A stretch of DNA of 64,000 bases from Chromatiaceae bacterium (GTDB lineage: Bacteria > Pseudomonadota > Gammaproteobacteria > Chromatiales > Chromatiaceae): assembly GCA_024235255.1 (NCBI GenBank), contig JACKMT010000002.1:868001-932000 (forward strand), given 5' to 3'. Below are positions 42,663-50,893 of this stretch, one piece after another. Within the stretch, counting starts at the first letter, position 1. Each line of letters begins with the position of its first letter. The translations under genes were made by a program, and so were the position numbers. The notes under the pieces are model-generated. The model searched no databases. It had not been told where the DNA came from and saw only the letters and a list, made by a program, of their open reading frames with translations.

Positions 42663-44855
42663 TTACAGCGGCCTGAGATTGGCGTAGGCCAATACCAGCC
42701 ATTTGACACCATATGACTCGAAATTTACTTGAATACGAGCACTGCCCCCTTGCCCTTCGGCATTCAATACCACGCCGTCGCCGAATTTTGGATGGGCCAC
42801 CCGCTGCCCCAGTCTGAAAGCGGCATCCGGCTCGCTGAATCCACTCGGGGAGGGTTGGTAGACCGGCCTGGATATCTGCGCACCCAGGCGAATTTCCTGG
42901 ATCAGTTGCTGCGGTATCTCCCGCAAAAATCGCGAGGGGAGGGGATAGCTGTCGCTGCCATGCAGTCGCCTGCTTTCGGCGTAAGTGAGGTACAGCTGCT
43001 CCATGGCGCGTGTCATGCCGACGTAGCAGAGGCGCCGCTCCTCCTCCAGGCGGCCAGGCTCCTGGCTCGACATGCTGTGCGGAAACAGGCCCTCTTCCAG
43101 ACCGGCCATAAATACCAGCGGAAACTCCAGCCCCTTGGCTGAATGGAGCGTCATCAGTTGCACGCACTCCTCGAACGCATCGCCCTGCGCCTCGCCCGCC
43201 TCCAGTGCAGCGTGAGCAAGAAAAGCCGTCAGGTCATCGATCTCTGCCGGTTCCTCCGGGTCGATTCCTTCGGCACTGATAATGAGCTCAGCGGCTGGGA
43301 ACTGGCGCGCAGCATTGACCAGTTCCGCCAGGTTTTCGACTCTGTCCTGACCTCTGCCGTCGCGGCTTTTACGGAAATGTTCGGGCAAGCCGGAGCGGTC
43401 AATCACCTGATCCGCGGTTGCGTGCAGCGTCAGCTGTGCTGTCTCAACATGCTGCTCCCCGATCAACTCCAGAAACGCCTGCAGCGCAGTGGCTGCCCGC
43501 TTCGGCAGAGCCCCTTCCCTGATGATGGTTTCCGCTGCCTGCCAGAGTGAGCAGCCGAAGTGACGGGCGTGGGTGCGCACGCTCTCCAGGGTGCGGGGAC
43601 CAATGCCTCTGGGCGGCATGTTCACCGCGCGCTCGAACGCAGCATCATCGCCGGGATTGGCAATCAGGCGCAGGTAGGCGAGGGCGTCCTTAATCTCCGC
43701 CCGCTCGAAAAACCGTTGTCCGCCGTATACCCGATAGGGGATCTGGGCCTGCATCAGCGCCTCCTCGAACAGGCGCGACTGGGCGTTGGAGCGGTAGAGC
43801 ACCGCAACTTCACTCCTGCGGTGGTGGTCGTCCAGGTAGCGCTGAATGCGCTCCACTACAAAACGCGCTTCATCCACCTCGTTGAATGCAGTGTACAGAC
43901 TGATGGGCTCACCCGCACTGCCCTCGGTCCAGAGATTCTTACCCAGCCGCGAGGTGTTGTGGGCGATCACTGCGTTGGCTGCTTTCAGAATAGTCTCGGT
44001 CGAGCGATAGTTCTGTTCCAGTCGCAACAGGGGCGCCCCTGGATAGTCTTGTTGGAAATCCCGGATATTCTCGACCCGTGCTCCGCGCCAGCCATAGATG
44101 GATTGGTCGTCATCGCCAACCACAAACAGATTGTTGCGTTCGCCCGCCAATAGCCGTAGCCAAGCGTACTGAATGGTGTTGGTATCCTGAAACTCGTCAA
44201 CCAGGATATGTTGAAATCGCTCCCGGTAGTGGTGCAGGATATCCGGCCGATCGCGCAGCAGCTCGTGCGCGCGCAGCAGTAGTTCGGCAAAATCAACCGT
44301 CCCGCCGCGTTCGCAGGCGGCTTGGTACTCAGCGTATATCCGGATCATCTGGCGCAAAAACGGGTCGCCTTCATCGTCCAGGTGCTGGGCTCTTTTCCCC
44401 TCGTCCTTTTTGCCGTTGATAAACCATTGTGCTTGGCGCGGCGGCCAGTGTGCTTCGTCCAGGTCCAGCGCTTTCATAAGCCGCTTGATGAGTCGGTATT
44501 GATCGTCTGAATCGAGGATCTGGAAACTCCTGGGCAGTTTGGCATCTTCCCAGTGGGCACGCAGCAGCCGATGCGCCAGCCCGTGAAAGGTGCCGACCCA
44601 CATACCGCCGGCAGGATGGCCCAGCAGCTCCTCAATCCGTCCTTTCATCTCCCTGGCAGCCTTGTTGGTGAAGGTCACAGCCAGCAGATTCCAGGGAGAG
44701 GCGCCCACAACCTGGACCAGCCAGGCGATTCGGTTTACCAGCACCCGGGTCTTGCCGCTGCCGGCACCGGCCAGCAGCAACATGCCGCCTGGCGGTGCGG
44801 TGACCGCATCGCGTTGTGCGTCGTTCAATCCATCCAAAATATGGGATACATCCAT
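42663..44855 (-). CDS. uvrD: DNA helicase II UvrD
   Basis: A 730-residue superfamily-1 helicase of nucleotide excision and mismatch repair. Walker A is GAGSGKTRVL (about residues 31-40). Motif II VDEFQDTNTIQYAWL, motif III VGDDDQSIYGWRGA, motif IV LEQNYRST and motif VI LCYVGMTRAMEQLYL are all intact. The C terminus ends in the KFGDGVVL Tudor-like fold that binds RNA polymerase in E. coli. The length is typical. Confidence 0.96.
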   Translation of the reverse strand: MDVSHILDGLNDAQRDAVTAPPGGMLLLAGAGSGKTRVLVNRIAWLVQVVGASPWNLLAVTFTNKAAREMKGRIEELLGHPAGGMWVGTFHGLAHRLLRAHWEDAKLPRSFQILDSDDQYRLIKRLMKALDLDEAHWPPRQAQWFINGKKDEGKRAQHLDDEGDPFLRQMIRIYAEYQAACERGGTVDFAELLLRAHELLRDRPDILHHYRERFQHILVDEFQDTNTIQYAWLRLLAGERNNLFVVGDDDQSIYGWRGARVENIRDFQQDYPGAPLLRLEQNYRSTETILKAANAVIAHNTSRLGKNLWTEGSAGEPISLYTAFNEVDEARFVVERIQRYLDDHHRRSEVAVLYRSNAQSRLFEEALMQAQIPYRVYGGQRFFERAEIKDALAYLRLIANPGDDAAFERAVNMPPRGIGPRTLESVRTHARHFGCSLWQAAETIIREGALPKRAATALQAFLELIGEQHVETAQLTLHATADQVIDRSGLPEHFRKSRDGRGQDRVENLAELVNAARQFPAAELIISAEGIDPEEPAEIDDLTAFLAHAALEAGEAQGDAFEECVQLMTLHSAKGLEFPLVFMAGLEEGLFPHSMSSQEPGRLEEERRLCYVGMTRAMEQLYLTYAESRRLHGSDSYPLPSRFLREIPQQLIQEIRLGAQISRPVYQPSPSGFSEPDAAFRLGQRVAHPKFGDGVVLNAEGQGGSARIQVNFESYGVKWLVLAYANLRPL

Positions 44856-44952
44856 AGCACGGCTCTAACTGTTATGACGTTGAGTCGAAAAATCGACCGG
44901 TCGGGCCGCCCCCACCGTAGCGGCTGTTTGAAGCGTTGCAGCCTGTCTGAAA

Positions 44953-46515
44953 TCAAGCGTCGATCCGGCCGTATTTCGAGCGCAATTTAGGTTTTTCAAT
45001 CTTGCCTGTGGCGTTGCGCGGTACGGCATCGAAATGTACCGTCCTCGGGCGCTTATAGCGCGGCAGCGGATCAGCAAAAGCCAGAAACTCTTCGACGCTG
45101 AGTTCGCTGCCGGGTTTTAGCTGAACGATGGCGGTTATCGATTCTCCCAAGCGCTGGTCCGGCGTACCGATGACGCCAATGTCCTGAATGGCCGGGTGAT
45201 TCATGAAGAAGTGCTCTATCTCGACCGGTGATACGTTTTCACCTCCGGTAATGATCAGATCCTTGGTGCGATCCACCAGCCAGATAAAGCCCTCCTTGTC
45301 CCGCTTGGCGACATCCCCGGTGTGCAGCCAGCCGCCGATCAGCGTCGTCGCGGTCTCTTCCGGATCTTTATAATACTCTTTCATCACGCCCGGACCCTTT
45401 AACAGCAGCTCTCCCGGTTTGCCGTCAGCGAGATCTGTCCCGTTACTATCGACGATCCGGCACTCCCAGTCGAATCCCGGTATGCCGATGGCACCGATCT
45501 TCTGCATATTGCCTACGCCAAGGTGCACGCAGCCCGGACCGGTGGATTCGGTCAATCCGTAGTTGGTGTCGTAAGCATGCTTCGGGAACACCTTTTTCCA
45601 GGCATGGATCAGACTCGGTGGAACGGGTTGTGCGCCAATATGCATCAAACGCCATTGATCGAGGCGGTAGTCGTTCAGATTCACCTCACCGTTTTCCCAG
45701 GCGATCAGAATGTCGTGCGCCCAAGGCACCAGCAGCCAGACAATCGTTACCTGCTCTTCAGAGACCGCCTGCAGTATCCATTCGGGCCTGACACCTTTCA
45801 GGATCACCGCGCGCCCACCGACGATAAAGCTGCCGAACCAGTGCATCTTGGCGCCGGTGTGATAGAGCGGCGGTATACACAGAAACGTGTCCGCCCTGGT
45901 CTGGCCATGATGCTGGTTCTCGATATAGCAGGCGTGCTCCAGGTTGCGGTGGGTCAGGCGGACCCCTTTTGGGTGACCGGTCGTCCCGGAGGTGAAATAG
46001 AGTGCGGCATCATCGCAGATCTCTAACGGCACCAGAGGTTCGCAGTCATCGGCGATAGCGACAAATTTTTGGTAAGTTATCGCAAAGTCGGGGCAGGATG
46101 CTTCCGGTCCGATAAAAACAAAGCGTATTGCCAAAGGCGCGAGATCGGACCTGATGGCCTCAATCCGCTCGATAAATTCCGGACCGAAAAGAAAAACCCT
46201 GGGCTCGGAGAGCTCGGCGCAGGTACGAATCGTCTCAGCTTCGAAGCGGAAGTTTAACGGGACAGCCCAGGCGCCGGTGCGCAATATGCCGAAATATGCG
46301 GGTAGCCACTCCAGGCAGTTCATCATCAGCTGAGCCACCCGATCACCCTTGGTGACGCCAGCCTGTATCAGTGCGTTGGCGAACCGGTTTGCCTGCCGGT
46401 CGAAATCACGCCAGCTGATCTCGCGGCGTGTGGCGGCGGCAGGGTCCCGCTCCACCAGCGCGATATCGTCAGCGTAGATTCGGGCATTTCTGGCGAGTAT
46501 TTCGGTGATTAACAT
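44953..46515 (-). CDS. acyl-CoA synthetase (AMP-forming), fatty or aryl acid type
   Basis: A 520-residue adenylate-forming ligase with P-loop YFTSGTTGHPKG (residues 173-184). YGLTESTGPG, the hinge WLHTGDVAKRDKEGFIWLVD, and the C-terminal PRNATGKIEKPKLR with the catalytic lysine are present. It activates a carboxylic acid to its CoA ester. The substrate pocket cannot be read, and medium-chain fatty acid or aromatic acid are both possible. It lies upstream of uvrD on the same strand without an obvious functional link. A GTCATTCCGG-type repeat lies just upstream. Confidence 0.85.
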   Translation of the reverse strand: MLITEILARNARIYADDIALVERDPAAATRREISWRDFDRQANRFANALIQAGVTKGDRVAQLMMNCLEWLPAYFGILRTGAWAVPLNFRFEAETIRTCAELSEPRVFLFGPEFIERIEAIRSDLAPLAIRFVFIGPEASCPDFAITYQKFVAIADDCEPLVPLEICDDAALYFTSGTTGHPKGVRLTHRNLEHACYIENQHHGQTRADTFLCIPPLYHTGAKMHWFGSFIVGGRAVILKGVRPEWILQAVSEEQVTIVWLLVPWAHDILIAWENGEVNLNDYRLDQWRLMHIGAQPVPPSLIHAWKKVFPKHAYDTNYGLTESTGPGCVHLGVGNMQKIGAIGIPGFDWECRIVDSNGTDLADGKPGELLLKGPGVMKEYYKDPEETATTLIGGWLHTGDVAKRDKEGFIWLVDRTKDLIITGGENVSPVEIEHFFMNHPAIQDIGVIGTPDQRLGESITAIVQLKPGSELSVEEFLAFADPLPRYKRPRTVHFDAVPRNATGKIEKPKLRSKYGRIDA

Positions 46516-46557
46516 GGGGACAAATCCGTTTTATATCCGTCCGGAAACGGCTCAGTC

Positions 46558-46629
46558 CGTCATTCCGGCGGATGCCGGAATCCAGCAACCCGGTAAACTC
46601 GCTGGATCCCGGCCTTCGCCAGTATGACG
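46558..46629. repeat. GTCATTCCGG palindromic repeat element
   Basis: A 72-base element with ends CGTCAT and ATGACG. Inside, TTCCGGC and GCCGGAA form a 7-bp stem around GGAT, and TCCAGC pairs with GCTGGA farther in. A degenerate copy is at 16641-16724. Such elements occur in many copies in proteobacterial genomes and may be non-autonomous mobile units or transcription-end structures. Confidence 0.75.
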
Positions 46630-46705
46630 AGGGTTTGAAAAAGTATCTGGAGTATGACGGTCGCTCGCTGGGCGGCAGCAGACTGGGATTTGACTCATCA
46701 TGCCT

Positions 46706-47248
46706 TCACAGGAATACCAGGATATTCCCAAGCGCCAGTTTTATCTCCGCGTCGCTGGGAAGCCTGGCATCGTAATAGTCCGCCCAAGCCCCACGGCAGG
46801 TAAGCCGCATCACGTCGGGTTGAGCGTCGGAGTGCAGTTCAACCCGAATGAAACGGTGGATGGTGGGACCGCGATCTCCAAACAGACGGCTCGCGAGGCT
46901 GTTATCCGCCAGTTTCGTCGTCCCGAGACTGACCACCGTTTGCCGACCAAAGGTAAGTTTGCCGAGCACAAACAGATCCTCGGATATTTTTCGCGCAAAT
47001 TGCTGCAGTTCCCACACTTCCAGATCGCAACTTGGGTGGTAGTAATCAAGCTCGCCTTTGCTGATGGCTTTGCCGCGCTGAAAAAAGACGCGGGTTTCTC
47101 CGGCAGCTATCTCCAGATCGCGGGTGAGCTGAAGCTGGGAGCCGGCCGCCAGAAATGCCAGCGGATCGTCAACGTTTCTGGTCGAAGACTGGCCGCAGCC
47201 CGCCAGAAGCAGCAACATGGCCAAACTGAATATCCGGATCCCTGACAT
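46706..47248 (-). CDS. putative lipoprotein, unknown function
   Basis: A 180-residue protein with a lipoprotein signal: MSGIRIFSLAMLLLLAGC, Cys18 being the predicted lipid-modified residue. The frame is open 33 bases further upstream, but the ATG at 47248 starts the signal peptide and has GGTGG before it. The mature part has YYHPSCDLEVWELQQ and a basic-acidic beta-rich C terminus with a second cysteine pair (HPSCDL, LTCRGAW) that could form a disulfide. I recognise similar small proteobacterial lipoproteins but no function. Confidence 0.7.
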   Translation of the reverse strand: MSGIRIFSLAMLLLLAGCGQSSTRNVDDPLAFLAAGSQLQLTRDLEIAAGETRVFFQRGKAISKGELDYYHPSCDLEVWELQQFARKISEDLFVLGKLTFGRQTVVSLGTTKLADNSLASRLFGDRGPTIHRFIRVELHSDAQPDVMRLTCRGAWADYYDARLPSDAEIKLALGNILVFL

Positions 47249-47376
47249 GGTCCCACCCCGTAGTTGTTGACTGTACGGCATTATAACCGGCGCGAAAGTG
47301 TCGCTGAAGCGACGCCTCTGCGTTCGCTGGCGGCTGCTGAAAGTGTATCCCCCGGAACTGGCGATCAGTCAAGACA

Positions 47377-48672
47377 TCAACAGCGGTACTGCTGACAGTG
47401 GGTCTCCCGGGTAAAAAAAATCAATACAGTGGAAAGCCCTAGCCAAGCCAACATCAACAGAAATCCACCGCGATAAGCCTCCAGACTATATTGGCGTACG
47501 CCAGCAACTACTTGCCCGGTCCACAGCTGGTCAAGCATCCAGCCGACTGCCGGCTGCAACAGCATCGGCCCCATCATCACCCCCATATTCACCACACCCG
47601 AGACGGTGCCTGAGAGATATGAGGGTACGGACTCCCTTCCATAGGCAAAGCCAATAATCATGTTGCCGGCGAAGAACCCGGTGACTATCAACAGGGCGAT
47701 CAACAGCCAGACGGGCAGGGCGGGCACCAGCAGGACCAGGCTCCAACCCGCCATCTGTACAACGCAGCCCACCGCGTATAGCGGTTTGCGGTGACCTAGA
47801 TGGTCGGACAGCCAACCGAAAACGGGGCCGCCAACGGCCCAGGCCACCAGCAGTGCCGAGCAGATGGCCGCGGCTTCCGTTTTCTGCAAGCCGTAGTGAG
47901 TGGTTAAAAAAGGTACACCCCAAAGACCGGCAAAGGTGAGCACCGCACCGACCACGCCGCCCGGAATCAGATAGAGCAGCCAGGTGTTGGAATAGCGGAA
48001 CACCTCCCGTATGCCGCCGAGCACACTGCTGCCTCCCGCTCCGGGCTCCACTTTAGGATCGAGTGCGTAGCTTTGGTACCCTTTCTCTGAAGGATCGTCC
48101 CGGACCAGCCACCAGATGGCCAGTGCAACCGCAAAAGTAACCAGCGCGGAAGCGACCATTACGTTGCGCCAGCCGACTGCGTCTACCAGTAGTCGCAGCG
48201 GAACACCGGCGAAAACAGCGCCGACAATGCCGCAAAAAAGCGCCATCCCGCTCGCCAGCGCGTACTGCTTTTTGGGCAGCCAGTGCCCAGCCAGCTTGAG
48301 CATGCCGACGAATGCGACAGCGACCGAAGCGCCGATCAAGAGCCGCCCAAAACCCGCCCACCAGACATCTGCGGCAAACGCGAACACAAGCGTGCCAACT
48401 GCGGCAACCGCTGCTCCCAGGGTAAGCAGACGGCGCGGTCCCCAGTGGTCGGCAAGCAGACCCGTGGGTACCTGCATGGCAACATAGCTGTAAAAATAGA
48501 ACGCAGAGAGGTTTCCCAGCGCGGTGGCGCTGAGCGAGAAATCAACCATCAGTTCAGCGGTCATGACGCCTGGTGCGACACGCTGATAGAAACCGATCAG
48601 ATAGAGCAGTGCACCGAGTCCCCAGATCATCCAGGAGAGGCGCAACGGCGGTTGGTTAACAGTCTGAATCAT
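47377..48672 (-). CDS. MFS transporter
   Basis: A 431-residue protein with about 12 membrane helices. The loop between helices 2 and 3 reads GLLADHWGPRRLLTLG, the standard major facilitator signature, and a matching GWLSDHLGHRKPLYAVG follows in the second half. The N terminus YQRVAPGVMTAELM resembles the D-galactonate/sugar-acid and oxalate/formate branches. The substrate is unknown. It stands alone between the lipoprotein gene and yajD. Confidence 0.87.
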   Translation of the reverse strand: MIQTVNQPPLRLSWMIWGLGALLYLIGFYQRVAPGVMTAELMVDFSLSATALGNLSAFYFYSYVAMQVPTGLLADHWGPRRLLTLGAAVAAVGTLVFAFAADVWWAGFGRLLIGASVAVAFVGMLKLAGHWLPKKQYALASGMALFCGIVGAVFAGVPLRLLVDAVGWRNVMVASALVTFAVALAIWWLVRDDPSEKGYQSYALDPKVEPGAGGSSVLGGIREVFRYSNTWLLYLIPGGVVGAVLTFAGLWGVPFLTTHYGLQKTEAAAICSALLVAWAVGGPVFGWLSDHLGHRKPLYAVGCVVQMAGWSLVLLVPALPVWLLIALLIVTGFFAGNMIIGFAYGRESVPSYLSGTVSGVVNMGVMMGPMLLQPAVGWMLDQLWTGQVVAGVRQYSLEAYRGGFLLMLAWLGLSTVLIFFTRETHCQQYRC

Positions 48673-49081
48673 AACTTATGAGCCAATTGTGCCTATTCGG
48701 ATCGCTGGGCAACACCGCAGGGACGCATTTCGGACGCAACCCCTTTGGGATCGCCCGATTTTGGCCCCTGGCTTTGTTGCGGCTCGCTTATCTAGCATCG
48801 GCTATACCAGGCTCGCCGCATCGTGCCTTGAACCCAAATCGTCACGGTCACGCGGGATGATTAAGATAGGTTCTGACTTATCGATAATGAGAAATTTAGA
48901 CTGCACCGGGCATAGGCGGCGGCACGGCGGACCTGAACGTCAGGCACCGTTACTATAGCGCTCAACACTCCTGGCTTCCATAGCGTCATTCGAAAGCGGT
49001 GAAGGCGCCTCGTGACAACCGTTTTGTGCTACTTTCTGATGGAAGACTCAATCCCACAGCGGCCAAGAGAGAGAATTGGAA
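48673..49081. other. gene-free region before yajD
   Basis: 409 bases with no convincing coding frame on either strand and no strong hairpin. Short frames of 60-90 codons overlap each other and lack ribosome sites. The only clear signal is GAGAGAGA just before the yajD start. Confidence 0.5.
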
Positions 49082-49459
49082 ATGAACAGGTCAACGCCGG
49101 ACAAACAGGAGCGACTCGATCGGGTTGTTGCCGAGGCAAGGCGCAATCGGGAGCAGCGCGAGGCAGGGTACCGGGAGAAGGCGCTCAAAATGTACCCCTG
49201 GATATGCGGCCGCTGCACGCGGGAGTTTACCCGCGCGAATCTGCACGAACTGACGGTGCATCACCGCAACCACAACCACGATGACAACCCGCCGGACGGC
49301 AGCAACTGGGAGTTGCTCTGTCTCTACTGTCACGATAATGAGCATTCGCGTTATCTGGAAGCGAGCCAGAGTTCCGCGGGCGAATCGCAAAGCCGCTCCG
49401 CGACCCACAACCCATTCGCGGCGTTGCAACAGCTGCTCGACAAGGAGGGAGACGGCTGA
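49082..49459 (+). CDS. yajD: HNH nuclease family protein YajD
   Basis: A 125-residue protein with the compact HNH fold. GYREKALKMYPWICGRCTRE carries the first zinc cysteines (CGRC), ELTVHHRNHNHDDNP the metal-binding histidines, and NWELLCLYCHDNEHSR the CxxC-type knuckle and last His. These segments match E. coli YajD closely from memory. The in-frame TTG at 49076 is a possible alternative start; I prefer the ATG at 49082. The biological role is not established. Confidence 0.9.
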   Translation: MNRSTPDKQERLDRVVAEARRNREQREAGYREKALKMYPWICGRCTREFTRANLHELTVHHRNHNHDDNPPDGSNWELLCLYCHDNEHSRYLEASQSSAGESQSRSATHNPFAALQQLLDKEGDG

Positions 49460-49465
49460 GCTTGG

Positions 49466-49930
49466 TCAGACTCTGGGCAGCGGCATCGCAGTCCGGTTTA
49501 CCACCTGCCGTAACACGAAACTTGAATGGACTCCGGTTACCCCTTCGATCCGGGTTATTTTGTTTAACAGCAGTGTCTGATAAGCGTCCATGTCCTGTAC
49601 CGCGACTTTCAGTTGGTAGTCGGCATCCTGGCCGGTTATCAGCAGGCACTCGAGCACTTCCGGGAGCGCGGAGACGGCTTGGTCGAAGTTGGCGAAACGC
49701 TCGGGTGTGTGCCGGTCCATGGAGATATGAATCAGGGCCAGCAGATTCAACCCCAGTTTTTTTGCATCGACCAGCGCCCGGTAGCCGCTGATCAGACCGC
49801 TCTCTTCGAGCGCCCGTACGCGCCTGAGGCAGGGCGACTGGGAGAGCCCGATACGATCGGCGAGCTCCTGGTTGCTGATTCGTCCCTCGACCTGCAGCAC
49901 TTCCAAAATTCTTCGATCAAACCTGTCCAT
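49466..49930 (-). CDS. Lrp/AsnC family transcriptional regulator
   Basis: A 154-residue regulator with an N-terminal helix-turn-helix (LDRRIL-like start MDRFDRRILEVLQ, then NQELADRIGLSQSPCLRRV, residues 19-37) and a C-terminal ligand-binding RAM domain (VLECLLITGQDADYQLKVAV). The open frame runs 12 codons further, but the start at 49930 matches the family and leaves the inverted repeat at 49947-49973 free as an operator. Such proteins usually sense amino acids. gloA and leuA lie nearby. Confidence 0.9.
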   Translation of the reverse strand: MDRFDRRILEVLQVEGRISNQELADRIGLSQSPCLRRVRALEESGLISGYRALVDAKKLGLNLLALIHISMDRHTPERFANFDQAVSALPEVLECLLITGQDADYQLKVAVQDMDAYQTLLLNKITRIEGVTGVHSSFVLRQVVNRTAMPLPRV

Positions 49931-49946
49931 TGGTATTATTTGTCTC

Positions 49947-49973
49947 AATATTAATAAAATACGCAATAATATT
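49947..49973. promoter_or_regulatory. inverted repeat upstream of lrp-like gene
   Basis: AATATTA and TAATATT are separated by 13 bases in a very AT-rich stretch 16 bases before the regulator start. Lrp-family proteins bind such AT-rich dyads and usually control their own gene. Confidence 0.45.
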
Positions 49974-50096
49974 TAGAAACCATCCGCATGATCGACAATA
50001 TATTTGTATTTAGTTGGCGTATGCAAGGGCCAGAATGGGATATCAGCATATTGAGGTAGAACTGAGTAACTACACCCGGAGTGAGGGTGGGCTCGA

Positions 50097-50477
50097 CTAC
50101 TTCGCGCCGATCAACTGAATCGGGTAACCGTCCGGATCCTCGATGAAGGAGATAATAGCGCCCGAATTCACCGGACCGGCGTCGCGCAGTATCTTGCCCC
50201 CGAGGCGCCTGATCTGGTCGGTTGCGCGGTAGACATCCTCCACTTCGATCGCGATATGTCCGAAGGCGTTGCCGAGTTCGTAACTGTCCACGCCCCAGTT
50301 GTAGGTCAATTCCAGTGTGGTACCGTCCGATTCGTCGGTGTAACCGAGCAAGGCCAGGGTGAATTTACCTTCGGGGTACTCGCTCTTTCTAAGCAGATTC
50401 ATGCCAAGCACTTCTGTGTAGAAACTGAGCGACTTGTCCAGGTCGGCAACCCGCAGCATCGTATGTAGTATTCGCAT
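50097..50477 (-). CDS. gloA: glyoxalase I-like protein, altered last metal ligand
   Basis: A 126-residue vicinal-oxygen-chelate protein very like E. coli GloA: MRILHTMLRVADLDKS, LGMNLLR, LELTYNWGVDSYELG and FGHIAIEV. Metal ligands His5, Glu56 and His74 are in place. The fourth ligand and catalytic base, Glu122 in E. coli (in KIELI), is replaced here by Gln121 (PIQLI, codon CAG). Activity on the methylglyoxal-glutathione adduct is therefore uncertain. The frame is open to 50570, but the ATG at 50477 matches the family start. Confidence 0.85.
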   Translation of the reverse strand: MRILHTMLRVADLDKSLSFYTEVLGMNLLRKSEYPEGKFTLALLGYTDESDGTTLELTYNWGVDSYELGNAFGHIAIEVEDVYRATDQIRRLGGKILRDAGPVNSGAIISFIEDPDGYPIQLIGAK

Positions 50478-50635
50478 GATCTTGACTGTCGGGGCTGCGG
50501 CCTGAAAACGGTCCGAGCCCTCCGCTGGCTGATAATGGCGGATAGTCTCAGCATCACCGTATGAAATCAATCAGAACGAGCGAATGTCGCGCAAATCTTT
50601 TCAGGGATCTATTGAATTGCCCTTGTTTTCGCGTG

Positions 50636-50893
50636 ATGAGATATAATATTGCGCTAATCTATAATAATTAGCAATTATATTCTTTTTGGGTTAAAATTGG
50701 CGCCAACAACGCAATCATTCTCCCCGCTAATTCACTTACTCTTTAACCGTCCGCTAACCGCAGACGAAATCAGCCGCAGCCTACCCGGCGGCGGCAGTCA
50801 AGCCAGGCTCAAAAGGCGTGGCAGGTCGCAGCCCCTACCCGGGGAGAGGCCATCCAAAGCGAGGGTGAAATTGTCAGCAGAGGGCAAAGTAAA
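50636..50893 (+). promoter_or_regulatory. leuA promoter and long leader with overlapping upstream frame
   Basis: Two TATAAT boxes (50642-50647 and 50660-50665) lie in an AT-rich stretch with inverted repeat GCTAAT/ATTAGC. The leader that follows is over 200 bases and GC-rich. It holds an open frame from a TTG at 50697 that contains CTA, TTA, CTC and CTA leucine codons early and ends with a TGA overlapping the leuA GTG start as GTGA. No T-run terminator is seen, so classical attenuation is not proven. Confidence 0.45.

Noticed and set aside
42586..43167. 193-codon minus-strand frame overlapping the end of uvrD
   Set aside because: It overlaps the conserved C-terminal helicase motifs of uvrD in another frame and has no motif of its own.
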